Source: Thiolinea disciformis DSM 14473 (GTDB lineage: Bacteria > Pseudomonadota > Gammaproteobacteria > Thiotrichales > Thiotrichaceae). Taken from it: DNA of 64,000 bases. The stretch covers positions 30,386 through 94,385 of the forward strand of contig NZ_AQVE01000015.1 in NCBI RefSeq assembly GCF_000371925.1, in the 5' to 3' direction. Made by a program: the position numbers and the translations under genes. Below, piece after piece: positions 8,317 through 15,495 of the stretch (its first letter is position 1; each line of letters begins with the position of its first letter). The notes beneath the pieces are model-generated. The model was not told where the DNA came from, did not search any database, and saw only the letters and a program-made list of their open reading frames with translations.

Positions 8317-8709
8317 TTAAATAGTACAGCCAATATTCGGCGTCAATCCTAAATTATTTTTTAGACCAAAACCTTGGGCACGCGCTTTTTCAGCAGCCGA
8401 CTTATCAATAGTAAATACATAAATCTTGCCATCCGCATTACCACAATAAGCTGGGTAAGTTTTACCGTCGGTCGCACAAGACTTCTTATAAATAGTTGCA
8501 CCGAGGGCGCTGAGTTGTTGCTCTACCTCTAGCTGTGTCAAACCGCCCCCTTCGCATTGCTTGGAGCCTCGGTGTTTATACACTTCGACCGTATTAGGGT
8601 TCTTGGTCGCCTGTTGTGTGATACAAGCGCTGAGTATTAAAGCAGTGATGATGAAAAGGCTGGTGTGAGGTAGGTGCTTTAGGGTGTTTCGAGTCAGTAT
8701 GGGATTCAT
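8317..8709 (-). CDS. small predicted lipoprotein
   Basis: 130 residues with a signal peptide and lipobox LSAC (Cys about residue 29), so the mature protein is probably anchored to the inner face of the outer membrane. The mature part of about 100 residues holds four cysteines (QCEGGG, KSCATDG, AYCGNADG and NIGC), suggesting two disulfides. The sequence family is not recognised. It ends 107 bases from the bufferin-type operon that runs in the same direction upstream, with a weak terminator between, so it is probably separately expressed. Confidence 0.7.
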   Translation of the reverse strand: MNPILTRNTLKHLPHTSLFIITALILSACITQQATKNPNTVEVYKHRGSKQCEGGGLTQLEVEQQLSALGATIYKKSCATDGKTYPAYCGNADGKIYVFTIDKSAAEKARAQGFGLKNNLGLTPNIGCTI

Positions 8710-8798
8710 AAGTGTCGATAAAGGATCAATTAGGGGGTTTGTTCAAGTAGTTTAGCGTTTGGAACGGGATATATGCTAGCAAGTCTGGTTTGTGCAGG

Positions 8799-8822
8799 GA
8801 AAAACCTTAATGAGTAAAGGTA
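8799..8822 (-). terminator. weak terminator after the bufferin operon
   Basis: On the minus strand ACCTT-TACTCATT-AAGGT is followed by TTTTCCC. The stem is only about five pairs, so this is a tentative call based on position just after the bufC stop. Confidence 0.4.
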
Positions 8823-8826
8823 TTTG

Positions 8827-9594
8827 TTAGACGCTAAAACTGACTATCCACTGTTGTTCCAATGCTCGGGTTAAGAGAGTAGGTAAGTCATCCTGAAATT
8901 GCTCGGCTAATTCAGGAAAGGTTTTTTGTGCTTGAAGGGTTTCCACGAAAATAGCTTCCATGGGATTCAGGGGCTGTTGATATAAACGTCGCCCGCTACG
9001 ATAAATGAGCAGAGTACAGGGCTTATGCAGTTCGACCGCTTCCAACGCGCATTTTTCAGGGAGGTCTTCTGCTTGATGAGCTAACCAAATCGCATGAATG
9101 GCATAAGGCGAGCTTAATAGATGCGCGGAGTGCGGTAGTTGAAAGCGCAACATGGTTTGTTGTTGCTCGCTTAAGTGCGCAATTTGACTAAAATCGGTAT
9201 TCGCTTGATTAATGCTATGCCAAGCCCTTTGCCGCGCCCATTCTAGTTCTGTAAGTGCTGCTATCCATGGCCAATCGGCTAAAGTGGGAATTGTCAGTAA
9301 ATACTGACTAAAACTATCGCCATAATCTGCTAAATGCGGGCTAGTAGGGGGCGTGTGATCGATATAGCGCTCGGTAACTTGCTCAAAAAAATCAGTGCCC
9401 ACTAATTGTTTAGTCACCGGATACAGCGAGCTAAGATAATCACTCAAAATGCCTTGTACGCTATGGCGATAAATGCCCACACGTTGTTCTGCGCTTAGAC
9501 TGCCCTGCGTCTTAACCACCTTAGCAGTTGCCGAAATTTTATCCTCATCAAACAAGGCATTGGCAAACTGGCTTTGCAATTCAGCTAAGTACAT
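8827..9594 (-). CDS. bufC: BufC/HvfC-like protein (DUF2063 N-terminal domain)
   Basis: 255 residues of the DUF2063 (BufC/HvfC) family. The N-terminal domain is recognisable from LQSQFANALF, then QRVGIYRHSVQGILSDYLSSLYPVTKQLVG pieces and FFEQVTERYI. In bufferin clusters this protein partners the DUF692 enzyme, probably recognising the precursor peptide during oxidative modification of cysteines. Its start overlaps the bufB stop by 14 bases, implying coupled translation. It is the last gene of the five-gene minus-strand operon. Function is inferred from the family and the neighbours. Confidence 0.85.
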   Translation of the reverse strand: MYLAELQSQFANALFDEDKISATAKVVKTQGSLSAEQRVGIYRHSVQGILSDYLSSLYPVTKQLVGTDFFEQVTERYIDHTPPTSPHLADYGDSFSQYLLTIPTLADWPWIAALTELEWARQRAWHSINQANTDFSQIAHLSEQQQTMLRFQLPHSAHLLSSPYAIHAIWLAHQAEDLPEKCALEAVELHKPCTLLIYRSGRRLYQQPLNPMEAIFVETLQAQKTFPELAEQFQDDLPTLLTRALEQQWIVSFSV

Positions 9595-10405
9595 GATCCT
9601 GTACCTGTTTTGCGTGTGCTGCCTCGGCGAGCAAACGTTCTAAAGGCGGAACATGGTTATCCCATTCAATCAGAGTAGGTACGGCGCCAAAACGCTGAAG
9701 TGCAGCTTCATATAATTGCCATACCTGATCACTCACGGGATAGCCATGGGTATCGAGTAAATGCGTACCACGATCCTCATAACCGGCTAAATGAATTTCC
9801 TGTACGCGTGCTACCGGAATAGCCTGCAAGTATTCGAATGCGTCAAAGTCATGGTTGTAAGCGTTGACATAAATATTATTCACATCCAACAAAAGTTTGC
9901 AGTCCGCTAAGTCCGTGAGCGCGCTTAAGAACTCCCACTCATTCAACTCTGAGTGTTGGTATTGTAAATAACTGGATACGTTTTCAATCATCAGGGGGCG
10001 TTCGAGCAAATCCTGCGCTTGCAAAATGCGGTTTGCGAGATGTTGCAGCGTTTCCTCGTTGTAGGGTAGGGGTAGTAAGTCGTGAGTCACCAAACCCTGT
10101 ACGGAGCTCCAGCATAAATGATCTGAAATCCAAGCGGGATTGATTCGATCCGCTAGCGCTTTAATTTTCTGGAAGTAATCGCGGTTTAGAGGATCAACCG
10201 AACCTAGCGACATGCCTACACCATGAAAAGTCAGTGGATAGTATTCGGCAATCTCAATGACATACTCTTGCTGTACGCTACCAGCGATCAGGTGATTGTC
10301 CGTGAGAATTTCCAGCCATGGAATCGCTGGTTTCTCTGCGAGAATTTGGTCGATATGCTGGGCGCGTAAGCCAATGCCACACGCTTGGATTCGTGCTTTA
10401 GACAT
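9581..10405 (-). CDS. bufB: BufB, DUF692 multinuclear iron maturation enzyme
   Basis: 274 residues of the DUF692 (MbnB/TglH/BufB) family, TIM-barrel enzymes with iron clusters that oxidise peptide cysteines. Expected strings are visible: GIGLRAQHIDQIL, LTFHGVGMSLGS with a metal histidine, WISDHLCW, MIENVSSYLQY, LLDVNNIYVNAYNHD, EIHLAGYE, DTHGYPV and IEWDNHVP. In bufferin pathways the modified peptide chelates copper. The gene starts three bases after doxX and overlaps bufC. The nearby DUF2282-type precursors argue for bufferin rather than methanobactin synthesis. Confidence 0.9.
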   Translation of the reverse strand: MSKARIQACGIGLRAQHIDQILAEKPAIPWLEILTDNHLIAGSVQQEYVIEIAEYYPLTFHGVGMSLGSVDPLNRDYFQKIKALADRINPAWISDHLCWSSVQGLVTHDLLPLPYNEETLQHLANRILQAQDLLERPLMIENVSSYLQYQHSELNEWEFLSALTDLADCKLLLDVNNIYVNAYNHDFDAFEYLQAIPVARVQEIHLAGYEDRGTHLLDTHGYPVSDQVWQLYEAALQRFGAVPTLIEWDNHVPPLERLLAEAAHAKQVQDHVLS

Positions 10406-10408
10406 ACC

Positions 10409-10882
10409 TTAAGCCATTTTTTTAAGCCATGCAGGCTTACTCAATAATACATCCAAGGAAATTCGATCGGGGCCAAATAGGAACACGACCCAAAGCATAC
10501 TGCCCCAAACAACGTGTTGCCAAAATCCACCTGCCCCTTCAATCGTCCATAAATAAGGGTAGGCAATGACGGCCACTACATTAAAAATAAATAAAGCCAG
10601 CGCACTTAGGCGTGTGAGTAAACCTAGGGCGAGTAAGAGGGGTAGTATTAATTCAGCCGCTGTCCCTAAATAAGCCGCCCACTCACTGGACAACAGGGGT
10701 ACTTGGTATTCTTCTTTAAATAAATACAGTGTACTGGTCCAACTTTTTATTTTGGTTAAGCCAGAGGTAAAAAATATCCATGCTACATAAAAACGAAAGC
10801 TCAATAAGCTCAGTGTGCGCAGTATTTCTAATAAGAAATGATCGCCTATCCATAAAGCGAGTAAGTGGTTGCTGGGTTTCAT
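10409..10882 (-). CDS. DoxX family membrane protein of the bufferin operon
   Basis: 157 residues with about four membrane helices (around 22-40, 68-88, 92-112 and 120-142) and the DoxX pattern RFYVAWIFFTSGLTKIKSW plus LLPLLLALGLLTRLSALAL. DoxX-type proteins are frequent fourth members (sometimes called bufD) of bufferin operons; their role, perhaps electron transfer to the periplasm or membrane support, is not established. It sits between the precursor genes and bufB, three bases before bufB and 64 bases after the second precursor, with a strong stem-loop in that gap. Confidence 0.85.
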   Translation of the reverse strand: MKPSNHLLALWIGDHFLLEILRTLSLLSFRFYVAWIFFTSGLTKIKSWTSTLYLFKEEYQVPLLSSEWAAYLGTAAELILPLLLALGLLTRLSALALFIFNVVAVIAYPYLWTIEGAGGFWQHVVWGSMLWVVFLFGPDRISLDVLLSKPAWLKKMA

Positions 10883-10909
10883 GGGCGCTCCTATGCGTAG
10901 CGAATTAGA

Positions 10910-10935
10910 ACGGGATAGCAGTTACACTATCCCGT
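10910..10935 (-). promoter_or_regulatory. intra-operon stem-loop between precursor and doxX
   Basis: A perfect nine-base stem ACGGGATAG / CTATCCCGT with an eight-base loop lies in the 64-base gap. No T-run follows, so it is more likely an RNA-stability or partial-attenuation element that keeps precursor mRNA above enzyme mRNA. This role is inferred. Confidence 0.6.
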
Positions 10936-10946
10936 GAGAGCGGACT

Positions 10947-11219
10947 TTAAGACTTCTTGTCTTCTACTAACACACCGCCGGTAATTTTTTCGCAAGTGCC
11001 TCTGGGAACGCTAATCCATTCACCTTTGGCATTATCTTCTTTGGCTTGACCAGCGCAGGAGTGGCCATTCGCGCCACAATCATTCATTCCCGCTTTGACG
11101 ATGCCGCTGCACTTCTCCATTTCAACTTCGGCTTTTTTGTCTTCTGCCATTGCCATGCTGCTAGCGGCCATACCTAATGCGATTAAGGTGCTGGCCATAA
11201 TAGATTTTTGTAGATTCAT
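10947..11219 (-). CDS. bufA: bufferin precursor peptide (DUF2282-like), copy 2
   Basis: 90 residues: an N-terminal signal peptide (MASTLIALGMAASSMAMA, cleavage near residue 25) and a mature part with four cysteines in the settings EKCSG, DCGA, SCAG and TCEK. The pattern KAGMNDC-ANGH-CAG...KGEW...GTC..ITGGV is the bufferin/BufA type, in which cysteines become oxidised heterocycles that bind copper in the periplasm. Start ATG 11219 has AAGGAG upstream. It shares this core with the neighbouring copy but has an acidic linker (EDKKAEVEME). It has its own matching ECF promoter motif. Confidence 0.88.
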   Translation of the reverse strand: MNLQKSIMASTLIALGMAASSMAMAEDKKAEVEMEKCSGIVKAGMNDCGANGHSCAGQAKEDNAKGEWISVPRGTCEKITGGVLVEDKKS

Positions 11220-11293
11220 CAGTGAACTCCTTGTGGGTGAAAAATTATTAAACGCTTACTCATTGTTGCAAATCACTGGGATGCTAGAGCTTA

Positions 11294-11321
11294 TACGTTA
11301 TTTAATCGGATTTGGATGCAA
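11294..11321 (-). promoter_or_regulatory. ECF-type promoter of second bufferin precursor
   Basis: Minus strand: TTGCATCCAA (11312-11321) then CGTA (11294-11297). The same two boxes at almost the same spacing occur before the first precursor and before the ECF sigma gene. The position is about 75 bases before the start codon. Confidence 0.75.
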
Positions 11322-11378
11322 GTTTGATGCAGCTTTTTATCGCGTGGTTAAAACAGCATACACTAAACCTAGCACGGC

Positions 11379-11630
11379 TTAGCGGATGACCACGCCCCCC
11401 GTCAATTTTGCGCAAGTCCCTTTGGCGACCGTAATCCACTCACCTTTAGCACTATTGGTTTTAGCCATACCCGCACAAGCATGGCCATTGGCGGCACAAT
11501 CATTCATACCGGCTTTTACCACGCCCGAACATTTTTCAGTATTGTTGGTGGCTGCATTCGAGTAAGTGCTAGCGGCGACAATGCCTAAGGCGACTAACGC
11601 GGCAGCCATAATGGGTTTTTGCGTATTCAT
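11379..11630 (-). CDS. bufA: bufferin precursor peptide (DUF2282-like), copy 1
   Basis: 83 residues from ATG 11630 (AAGGAG six bases upstream; longer in-frame extension to 11708 rejected because it would cover the promoter). Signal peptide up to about residue 25 (ALVALGIVAASTYSNA), then the four-cysteine core: EKCSG, NDCAA, HACAG and GTCAK, ending LTGGVV. It is a close paralogue of the downstream copy, with a shorter tail. As first gene of the operon and with its own ECF-type promoter it is likely the most abundant product. Confidence 0.88.
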   Translation of the reverse strand: MNTQKPIMAAALVALGIVAASTYSNAATNNTEKCSGVVKAGMNDCAANGHACAGMAKTNSAKGEWITVAKGTCAKLTGGVVIR

Positions 11631-11699
11631 GATCAGCTCCTTGAAGGTAAACGATGCGATTCCGATAAGACGCCAACTGTTTGCAGTTGGTATGAGAGA

Positions 11700-11728
11700 T
11701 ACGCACAATAGATTGATTTTGGATGCAA
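11700..11728 (-). promoter_or_regulatory. ECF-type promoter of first bufferin precursor
   Basis: Minus strand: TTGCATCCAA (11719-11728) and CGTA (11700-11703), one base wider than the two sibling sites. It lies about 70 bases before the bufA start. Confidence 0.75.
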
Positions 11729-11767
11729 AAAACTTAAGAAATTAAATTCAGGCGATTCAATGGTAGG

Positions 11768-11795
11768 TTGCATCCAAGTTAGGTGAAATCACGTA
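11768..11795 (+). promoter_or_regulatory. ECF-type autoregulatory promoter of the sigma gene
   Basis: Plus strand: TTGCATCCAA (11768-11777) and CGTA (11792-11795), 30 bases before the sigma start codon. Identity with the precursor promoters implies that the sigma factor transcribes its own gene. Confidence 0.75.
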
Positions 11796-11824
11796 TTCAA
11801 GGTATTACGCACGAAGGGCATAAC

Positions 11825-12367
11825 ATGGATCGACTCAGTGAATTGTTGATACTCAGCGCAACAGGTGACACGAAAGCCTTCCAGCAATTGTATGAACTGG
11901 CGTCGCCGCGTTTATTTGCCTTGTGTAAGCGCCTCGTGCGTGAGCCGAATTTGGCAGAAGAAGTATTGCAAGAAGGCTTCATTAAAATTTGGCGACATGC
12001 CGCACAATTTAGTGCTAGCAAAGCGAGCGCCATGACTTGGATGACGACACTGGTGCGTAATCAGGCCTTGGATGCTTTGCGGCAAGCCAAAGATCAACAA
12101 CTGTTTGATCAAGATTTGGATTATGAAACTCTGGAGTTTGCCTCTCCTGAGCTGAGTCCTGACAAGTTATATCAGTGCAGTGATGAGGCAAAACAGTTGC
12201 AACGCTGCCTAGCATTACTCAAACCCGAACAGCGGCAATATATTATGCAAGCGTTTTATTATGGCTATACGCATGAGGAGTTAGCGCAGCTTTCTACTAC
12301 ACCGCTTGGAACAGTGAAAGCATGGATTCGACGTGGTTTAGAACAATTACGGGGGTGTTTACAATGA
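11825..12367 (+). CDS. ECF RNA polymerase sigma factor
   Basis: 180 residues. Region 2 (about 20-90: LYELASPRLFALCKRL, EEVLQEGFIKIWRHA, TWMTTLVRNQALDALR) and region 4 (about 120-175: LALLKPEQRQYI, YYGYTHEELAQL, PLGTVKAWIRRGLEQLR) are both complete. Start ATG 11825 is preferred, with GAAGGG upstream; the in-frame GTG at 11783 would overlap the promoter. It overlaps the anti-sigma gene by ATGA. Divergent placement next to the bufferin genes and three shared promoter motifs indicate that it activates them, presumably on copper or oxidative stress. The inducer is inferred. Confidence 0.92.
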   Translation: MDRLSELLILSATGDTKAFQQLYELASPRLFALCKRLVREPNLAEEVLQEGFIKIWRHAAQFSASKASAMTWMTTLVRNQALDALRQAKDQQLFDQDLDYETLEFASPELSPDKLYQCSDEAKQLQRCLALLKPEQRQYIMQAFYYGYTHEELAQLSTTPLGTVKAWIRRGLEQLRGCLQ

Positions 12368-13074
12368 AGCGCTATCAAAACCCTGAGATTTTTGAATATC
12401 TAGCCATGTCTTATGCTTTGGGTACGTTACAGGGTCGAGCACGACTGCGCTTTGAAAGTTTGCTGGCTAAACACCTTTATCTACGCACGGTCACTGATTT
12501 TTATCAGCACCAGTTTGCGACCTTGGGGGAGTTTATTCCACCGGAGCCAGTGCCTTCGCAAATATGGCAGCGCATCGAAAGTTATATTAAGGCAGAACAA
12601 AACGCTGCAAAGCCTTCCGTTTGGCAGCGCATAACAGCCAAGTTTTCATGGCCTTTAGCAGCCGTATTAGCCTCGTTGGCGGCGCTGGTGTTTGCAGGTT
12701 TATTGATGTCTCAGCCCAGTCAACATACTTATGTGGCAACCCTCAAATCGCCGTTACATAGCGATAAAATGGTCACAGCCATGGTGCAATATGAACCCAT
12801 GCAACTAGCCTTGGATATGCCGAGCGAGACTTTTGCAGGTGCTGAGGGTTATCTGCCAACGATCTGGTGTATTGCCAAAGATAAATCCCAAGCGCCGATG
12901 CGGATGGGAACCTTAGCGCGGGAGGGTGAAATGCGCCTGCCTATTGATATGAAGACATGGAAAATGATGCCACAGGTCGCAGAGTTCGCGATCAGTTTGG
13001 AGCCAATGGATAATCTGAATGGAGCCACGCCCAAGGGGGAGATTGTTTTTCGGGGGCAGGTGAGGGTGCTGTAG
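12364..13074 (+). CDS. anti-sigma factor (RskA/anti-sigma-K type)
   Basis: 236 residues from ATG 12364, which overlaps the sigma stop. The N-terminal cytoplasmic part (1-85: FEYLAMSYALGTLQGRARLRFE) resembles the sigma-binding helix bundle of anti-sigma-K proteins. One membrane helix follows (about 95-116, WPLAAVLASLAALVFAGLLM), then a periplasmic domain (to the end) with the RskA-like pattern including SLEPMDNLNGATPKGEIVF. It should hold the ECF factor inactive until a periplasmic signal arrives. No zinc HxxxCxxC motif is seen, so it is not of the ZAS class. Confidence 0.88.
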   Translation: MKRYQNPEIFEYLAMSYALGTLQGRARLRFESLLAKHLYLRTVTDFYQHQFATLGEFIPPEPVPSQIWQRIESYIKAEQNAAKPSVWQRITAKFSWPLAAVLASLAALVFAGLLMSQPSQHTYVATLKSPLHSDKMVTAMVQYEPMQLALDMPSETFAGAEGYLPTIWCIAKDKSQAPMRMGTLAREGEMRLPIDMKTWKMMPQVAEFAISLEPMDNLNGATPKGEIVFRGQVRVL

Positions 13075-13267
13075 TGTAAAACGGCTGAGCTTAGAAGCCA
13101 TTAAAGTCTTGTTCAACCTAGGCTATTTAGTTATAGCGATGAAGACAGTGCGTTTTAGTATAGAAGGCAGATCTTGGTGTTTAATTTCGCTTACTAGATA
13201 AGCGTTTGCCAGTCCCCCACGCAATATGGGAATATAAGCGCCTTTCAAAATTGGAACGCGCGTCGCC

Positions 13268-14350
13268 ATGAAACAGGTGTATAACTTTAGCCCCGGACCT
13301 GCCGTCTTACCGCACAGTGTTTTGCAACAAGCCCAAGCTGAAATGCTCGATTGGCAAGGTTCGGGTGTGTCGGTGATGGAAATGAGTCATCGCGGTAAAG
13401 CATTTATGTCGATTGCCGAAAAAGCCGAGGCCGATTTACGCAAATTGCTCAATATTCCTAATAATTACAAAGTGTTATTCTTGCAGGGTGGTGCACATGC
13501 GCAATTTGCGATGATTCCACTCAATTTATTGCAAGGCAAGCAGCAAGCCGACTATATGGAAACGGGCGATTGGTCAGTGCGTGCCATTGAAGAAGCACGG
13601 CGTTATGGCCATGTGAATGTCGTGGCGTCGAGTATTTCCAGCAATTTCACCACGATTCCTGAACGTTCCACATGGCAAGTTAATCCCAATGCGGCCTATT
13701 TTCATTATGTGGATAATGAAACGATTCGCGGTGTAGAGTTTGATGCTATTCCCGAGGTAGGTGACGTGACCTTGGTGGCCGATATGTCATCGAATATTTT
13801 GTCACGTCCGATTGATGTAGCGCGCTTTGGGGTGATTTATGCAGGAGCGCAGAAGAATATTGGCCCTGCAGGTTTGACGATTGCGATTGTGCGTGAGGAT
13901 TTATTGGGCAAAGCCGATCCAAAAACGCCCAATATTCTCAATTATCAAATCTATGCCGATAATGATTCGATGTATAACACACCGCCCACGTATGCTTGGT
14001 ATATTGCCGGTTTAGTGTTTGAGTGGTTATTAGCGCAAGGTGGTCTGGAAGCGATGGCGGTGTTAAATGAGCGCAAAGCGGAAAAGCTTTACGCAGCGAT
14101 TGATCAGTCCGATTTTTATGCGAATCCAGTCGACAAGCAATACCGTTCGTGGATGAACGTTCCGTTTACTTTACGCGATCCGCAATGGGATGCCGTGTTT
14201 TTAAAACAGGCGGAGGAAGCGGGCTTAGTGACGTTAAAAGGGCATCGTCAGGTGGGCGGAATGCGTGCCAGTATTTATAATGCTATGCCAGAGGCGGGCG
14301 TCGATGCCTTGATCAGTTTCATGCAACAGTTTGAACAAGCACACGGCTAA
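13268..14350 (+). CDS. serC: phosphoserine aminotransferase
   Basis: 360 residues, the normal SerC length. The PLP-dependent fold type I enzyme converts 3-phosphohydroxypyruvate to phosphoserine in serine synthesis and also serves pyridoxal phosphate synthesis. It begins YNFSPGPAVLP, has the GGAHAQFAMIPLN substrate/PLP loop, VADMSSNILSRP, and the PLP lysine in YAGAQKNIGPAG. The C-terminal arginine context GGMRASIYNAMP is intact. The ribosome site is weak. pheA follows 14 bases later, the usual gammaproteobacterial serC-pheA pair. Confidence 0.96.
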   Translation: MKQVYNFSPGPAVLPHSVLQQAQAEMLDWQGSGVSVMEMSHRGKAFMSIAEKAEADLRKLLNIPNNYKVLFLQGGAHAQFAMIPLNLLQGKQQADYMETGDWSVRAIEEARRYGHVNVVASSISSNFTTIPERSTWQVNPNAAYFHYVDNETIRGVEFDAIPEVGDVTLVADMSSNILSRPIDVARFGVIYAGAQKNIGPAGLTIAIVREDLLGKADPKTPNILNYQIYADNDSMYNTPPTYAWYIAGLVFEWLLAQGGLEAMAVLNERKAEKLYAAIDQSDFYANPVDKQYRSWMNVPFTLRDPQWDAVFLKQAEEAGLVTLKGHRQVGGMRASIYNAMPEAGVDALISFMQQFEQAHG

Positions 14351-14364
14351 CAGGGGAAGGGCAG

Positions 14365-15438
14365 ATGGATTTAAAAGCACTGCGTGATCGGATTGATGCG
14401 CTGGATGATCAAGTATTAGCTTTGTTAAATGAGCGTGCGCGTTGTGCCGAAGAAGTTGCACAAGCCAAATTGGCGGAAGATCCGAATGCGGTGTTTTACC
14501 GACCAGAACGCGAGGCGCAAATCTTATTGCGTATGCAGGAAAATAATCGCGGCCCTCTACGCAATGAACAAATAGCGCGCCTTTACCGTGAGATTATTTC
14601 GGCGTGTTTGGCATTGGAAGAATCCATGCGGGTAGCTTATTTAGGCCCTGCTGGCACGTTTACGCAAGAAGCTGCGTATAAGCATTTCGGCAGTGGAATT
14701 GGTACCTTGCCAGTAGAGTCCATTGCCCAAGTTTTCCGTGAAGTCGAAGCTGAGCGGGTACGTTATGGTGTCGTACCGATTGAAAACTCCACCGAAGGTA
14801 TTATTACGCATACCTTGGATATGTTCATGCAGTCGTCTTTACATATCTGTGGCGAAATTTTGTTGCGTATTAATCAGACCTTGATGAGCAATAATCCGAA
14901 CTGGAAACTGGTCAGTAAGGTTTATTCCCATCAGCAATCCTTGGCGCAATGCCGTGCTTGGTTGGATCGTCATTTACCACATGCACAACGGATCGCCGTC
15001 AGTAGTAATGCCGAAGCGGCACGCTTGTGCAAAGAAGATGAAGATTCGGTGGCAATTGGTAGCCAACAAGCAGCTCACATCTATGGGTTGCAATTAGTAC
15101 AACAGAATATTGAAGATCAAGCGACTAATACCACGCGCTTTCTCGTGATCGGGCAGCCTAAAGTAGGGCGCAGTGGCAAAGATAAAACCTCGTTGATGAT
15201 TTCGGCGCCGAATCGCCCGGGTTCTTTATTCTCTATTTTGAAGCCTTTGGCAGAAAATGGTGTCGATCTGACGCGCATTGAGTCACGCCCCTCACGTAAT
15301 ACCAATTGGGAATATATCTTTTTCCTTGATGTATTAGGGCATGAGGAAGATGAAGCCGTCGCGAAGGCCTTGGCTGTATTGCGTGAAGATGTGGAGTTGG
15401 TACAAGTGCTGGGTTCTTATCCGGTGGCGGTGAGATAA
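14365..15438 (+). CDS. pheA: bifunctional chorismate mutase/prephenate dehydratase
   Basis: 357 residues with three domains: AroQ-type chorismate mutase (1-85, LRDRIDALDDQVLALLNERA), prephenate dehydratase (about 90-270, AYLGPAGTFTQEAA, VPIENSTEGI, NTTRFLVI) and an ACT regulatory domain (about 282-355, RPGSLFSILKPLAENGVDLTRIESRPS) that normally gives phenylalanine feedback. It makes phenylpyruvate from chorismate. It is co-transcribed with serC and closed by a strong terminator, so the longer serC-pheA-hisC-tyrA operon of some relatives is not continued here. Confidence 0.96.
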   Translation: MDLKALRDRIDALDDQVLALLNERARCAEEVAQAKLAEDPNAVFYRPEREAQILLRMQENNRGPLRNEQIARLYREIISACLALEESMRVAYLGPAGTFTQEAAYKHFGSGIGTLPVESIAQVFREVEAERVRYGVVPIENSTEGIITHTLDMFMQSSLHICGEILLRINQTLMSNNPNWKLVSKVYSHQQSLAQCRAWLDRHLPHAQRIAVSSNAEAARLCKEDEDSVAIGSQQAAHIYGLQLVQQNIEDQATNTTRFLVIGQPKVGRSGKDKTSLMISAPNRPGSLFSILKPLAENGVDLTRIESRPSRNTNWEYIFFLDVLGHEEDEAVAKALAVLREDVELVQVLGSYPVAVR

Positions 15439-15453
15439 TCTTTTGGCTTTTAT

Positions 15454-15482
15454 AAAAAGCAGTGGTGGGCCACTGCTTTTTT
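15454..15482 (+). terminator. bidirectional rho-independent terminator
   Basis: Stem AAAAAGCAGTGG / CCACTGCTTTTTT with a short loop, placed between the convergent pheA and symporter genes. T-runs occur on both strands, so it can end both transcripts. Confidence 0.9.
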
Positions 15483-15495
15483 ATATGAAGCACTG

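Noticed and set aside
9581..10405. Methanobactin MbnB
   Set aside because: DUF692 is shared, but the neighbours are signal-peptide-bearing DUF2282-type precursors and DoxX, typical of bufferins; no mbn transport genes.
11783..11824. Upstream GTG start for the sigma factor
   Set aside because: It overlaps the matched promoter motif and lacks a ribosome site; ATG 11825 has one.
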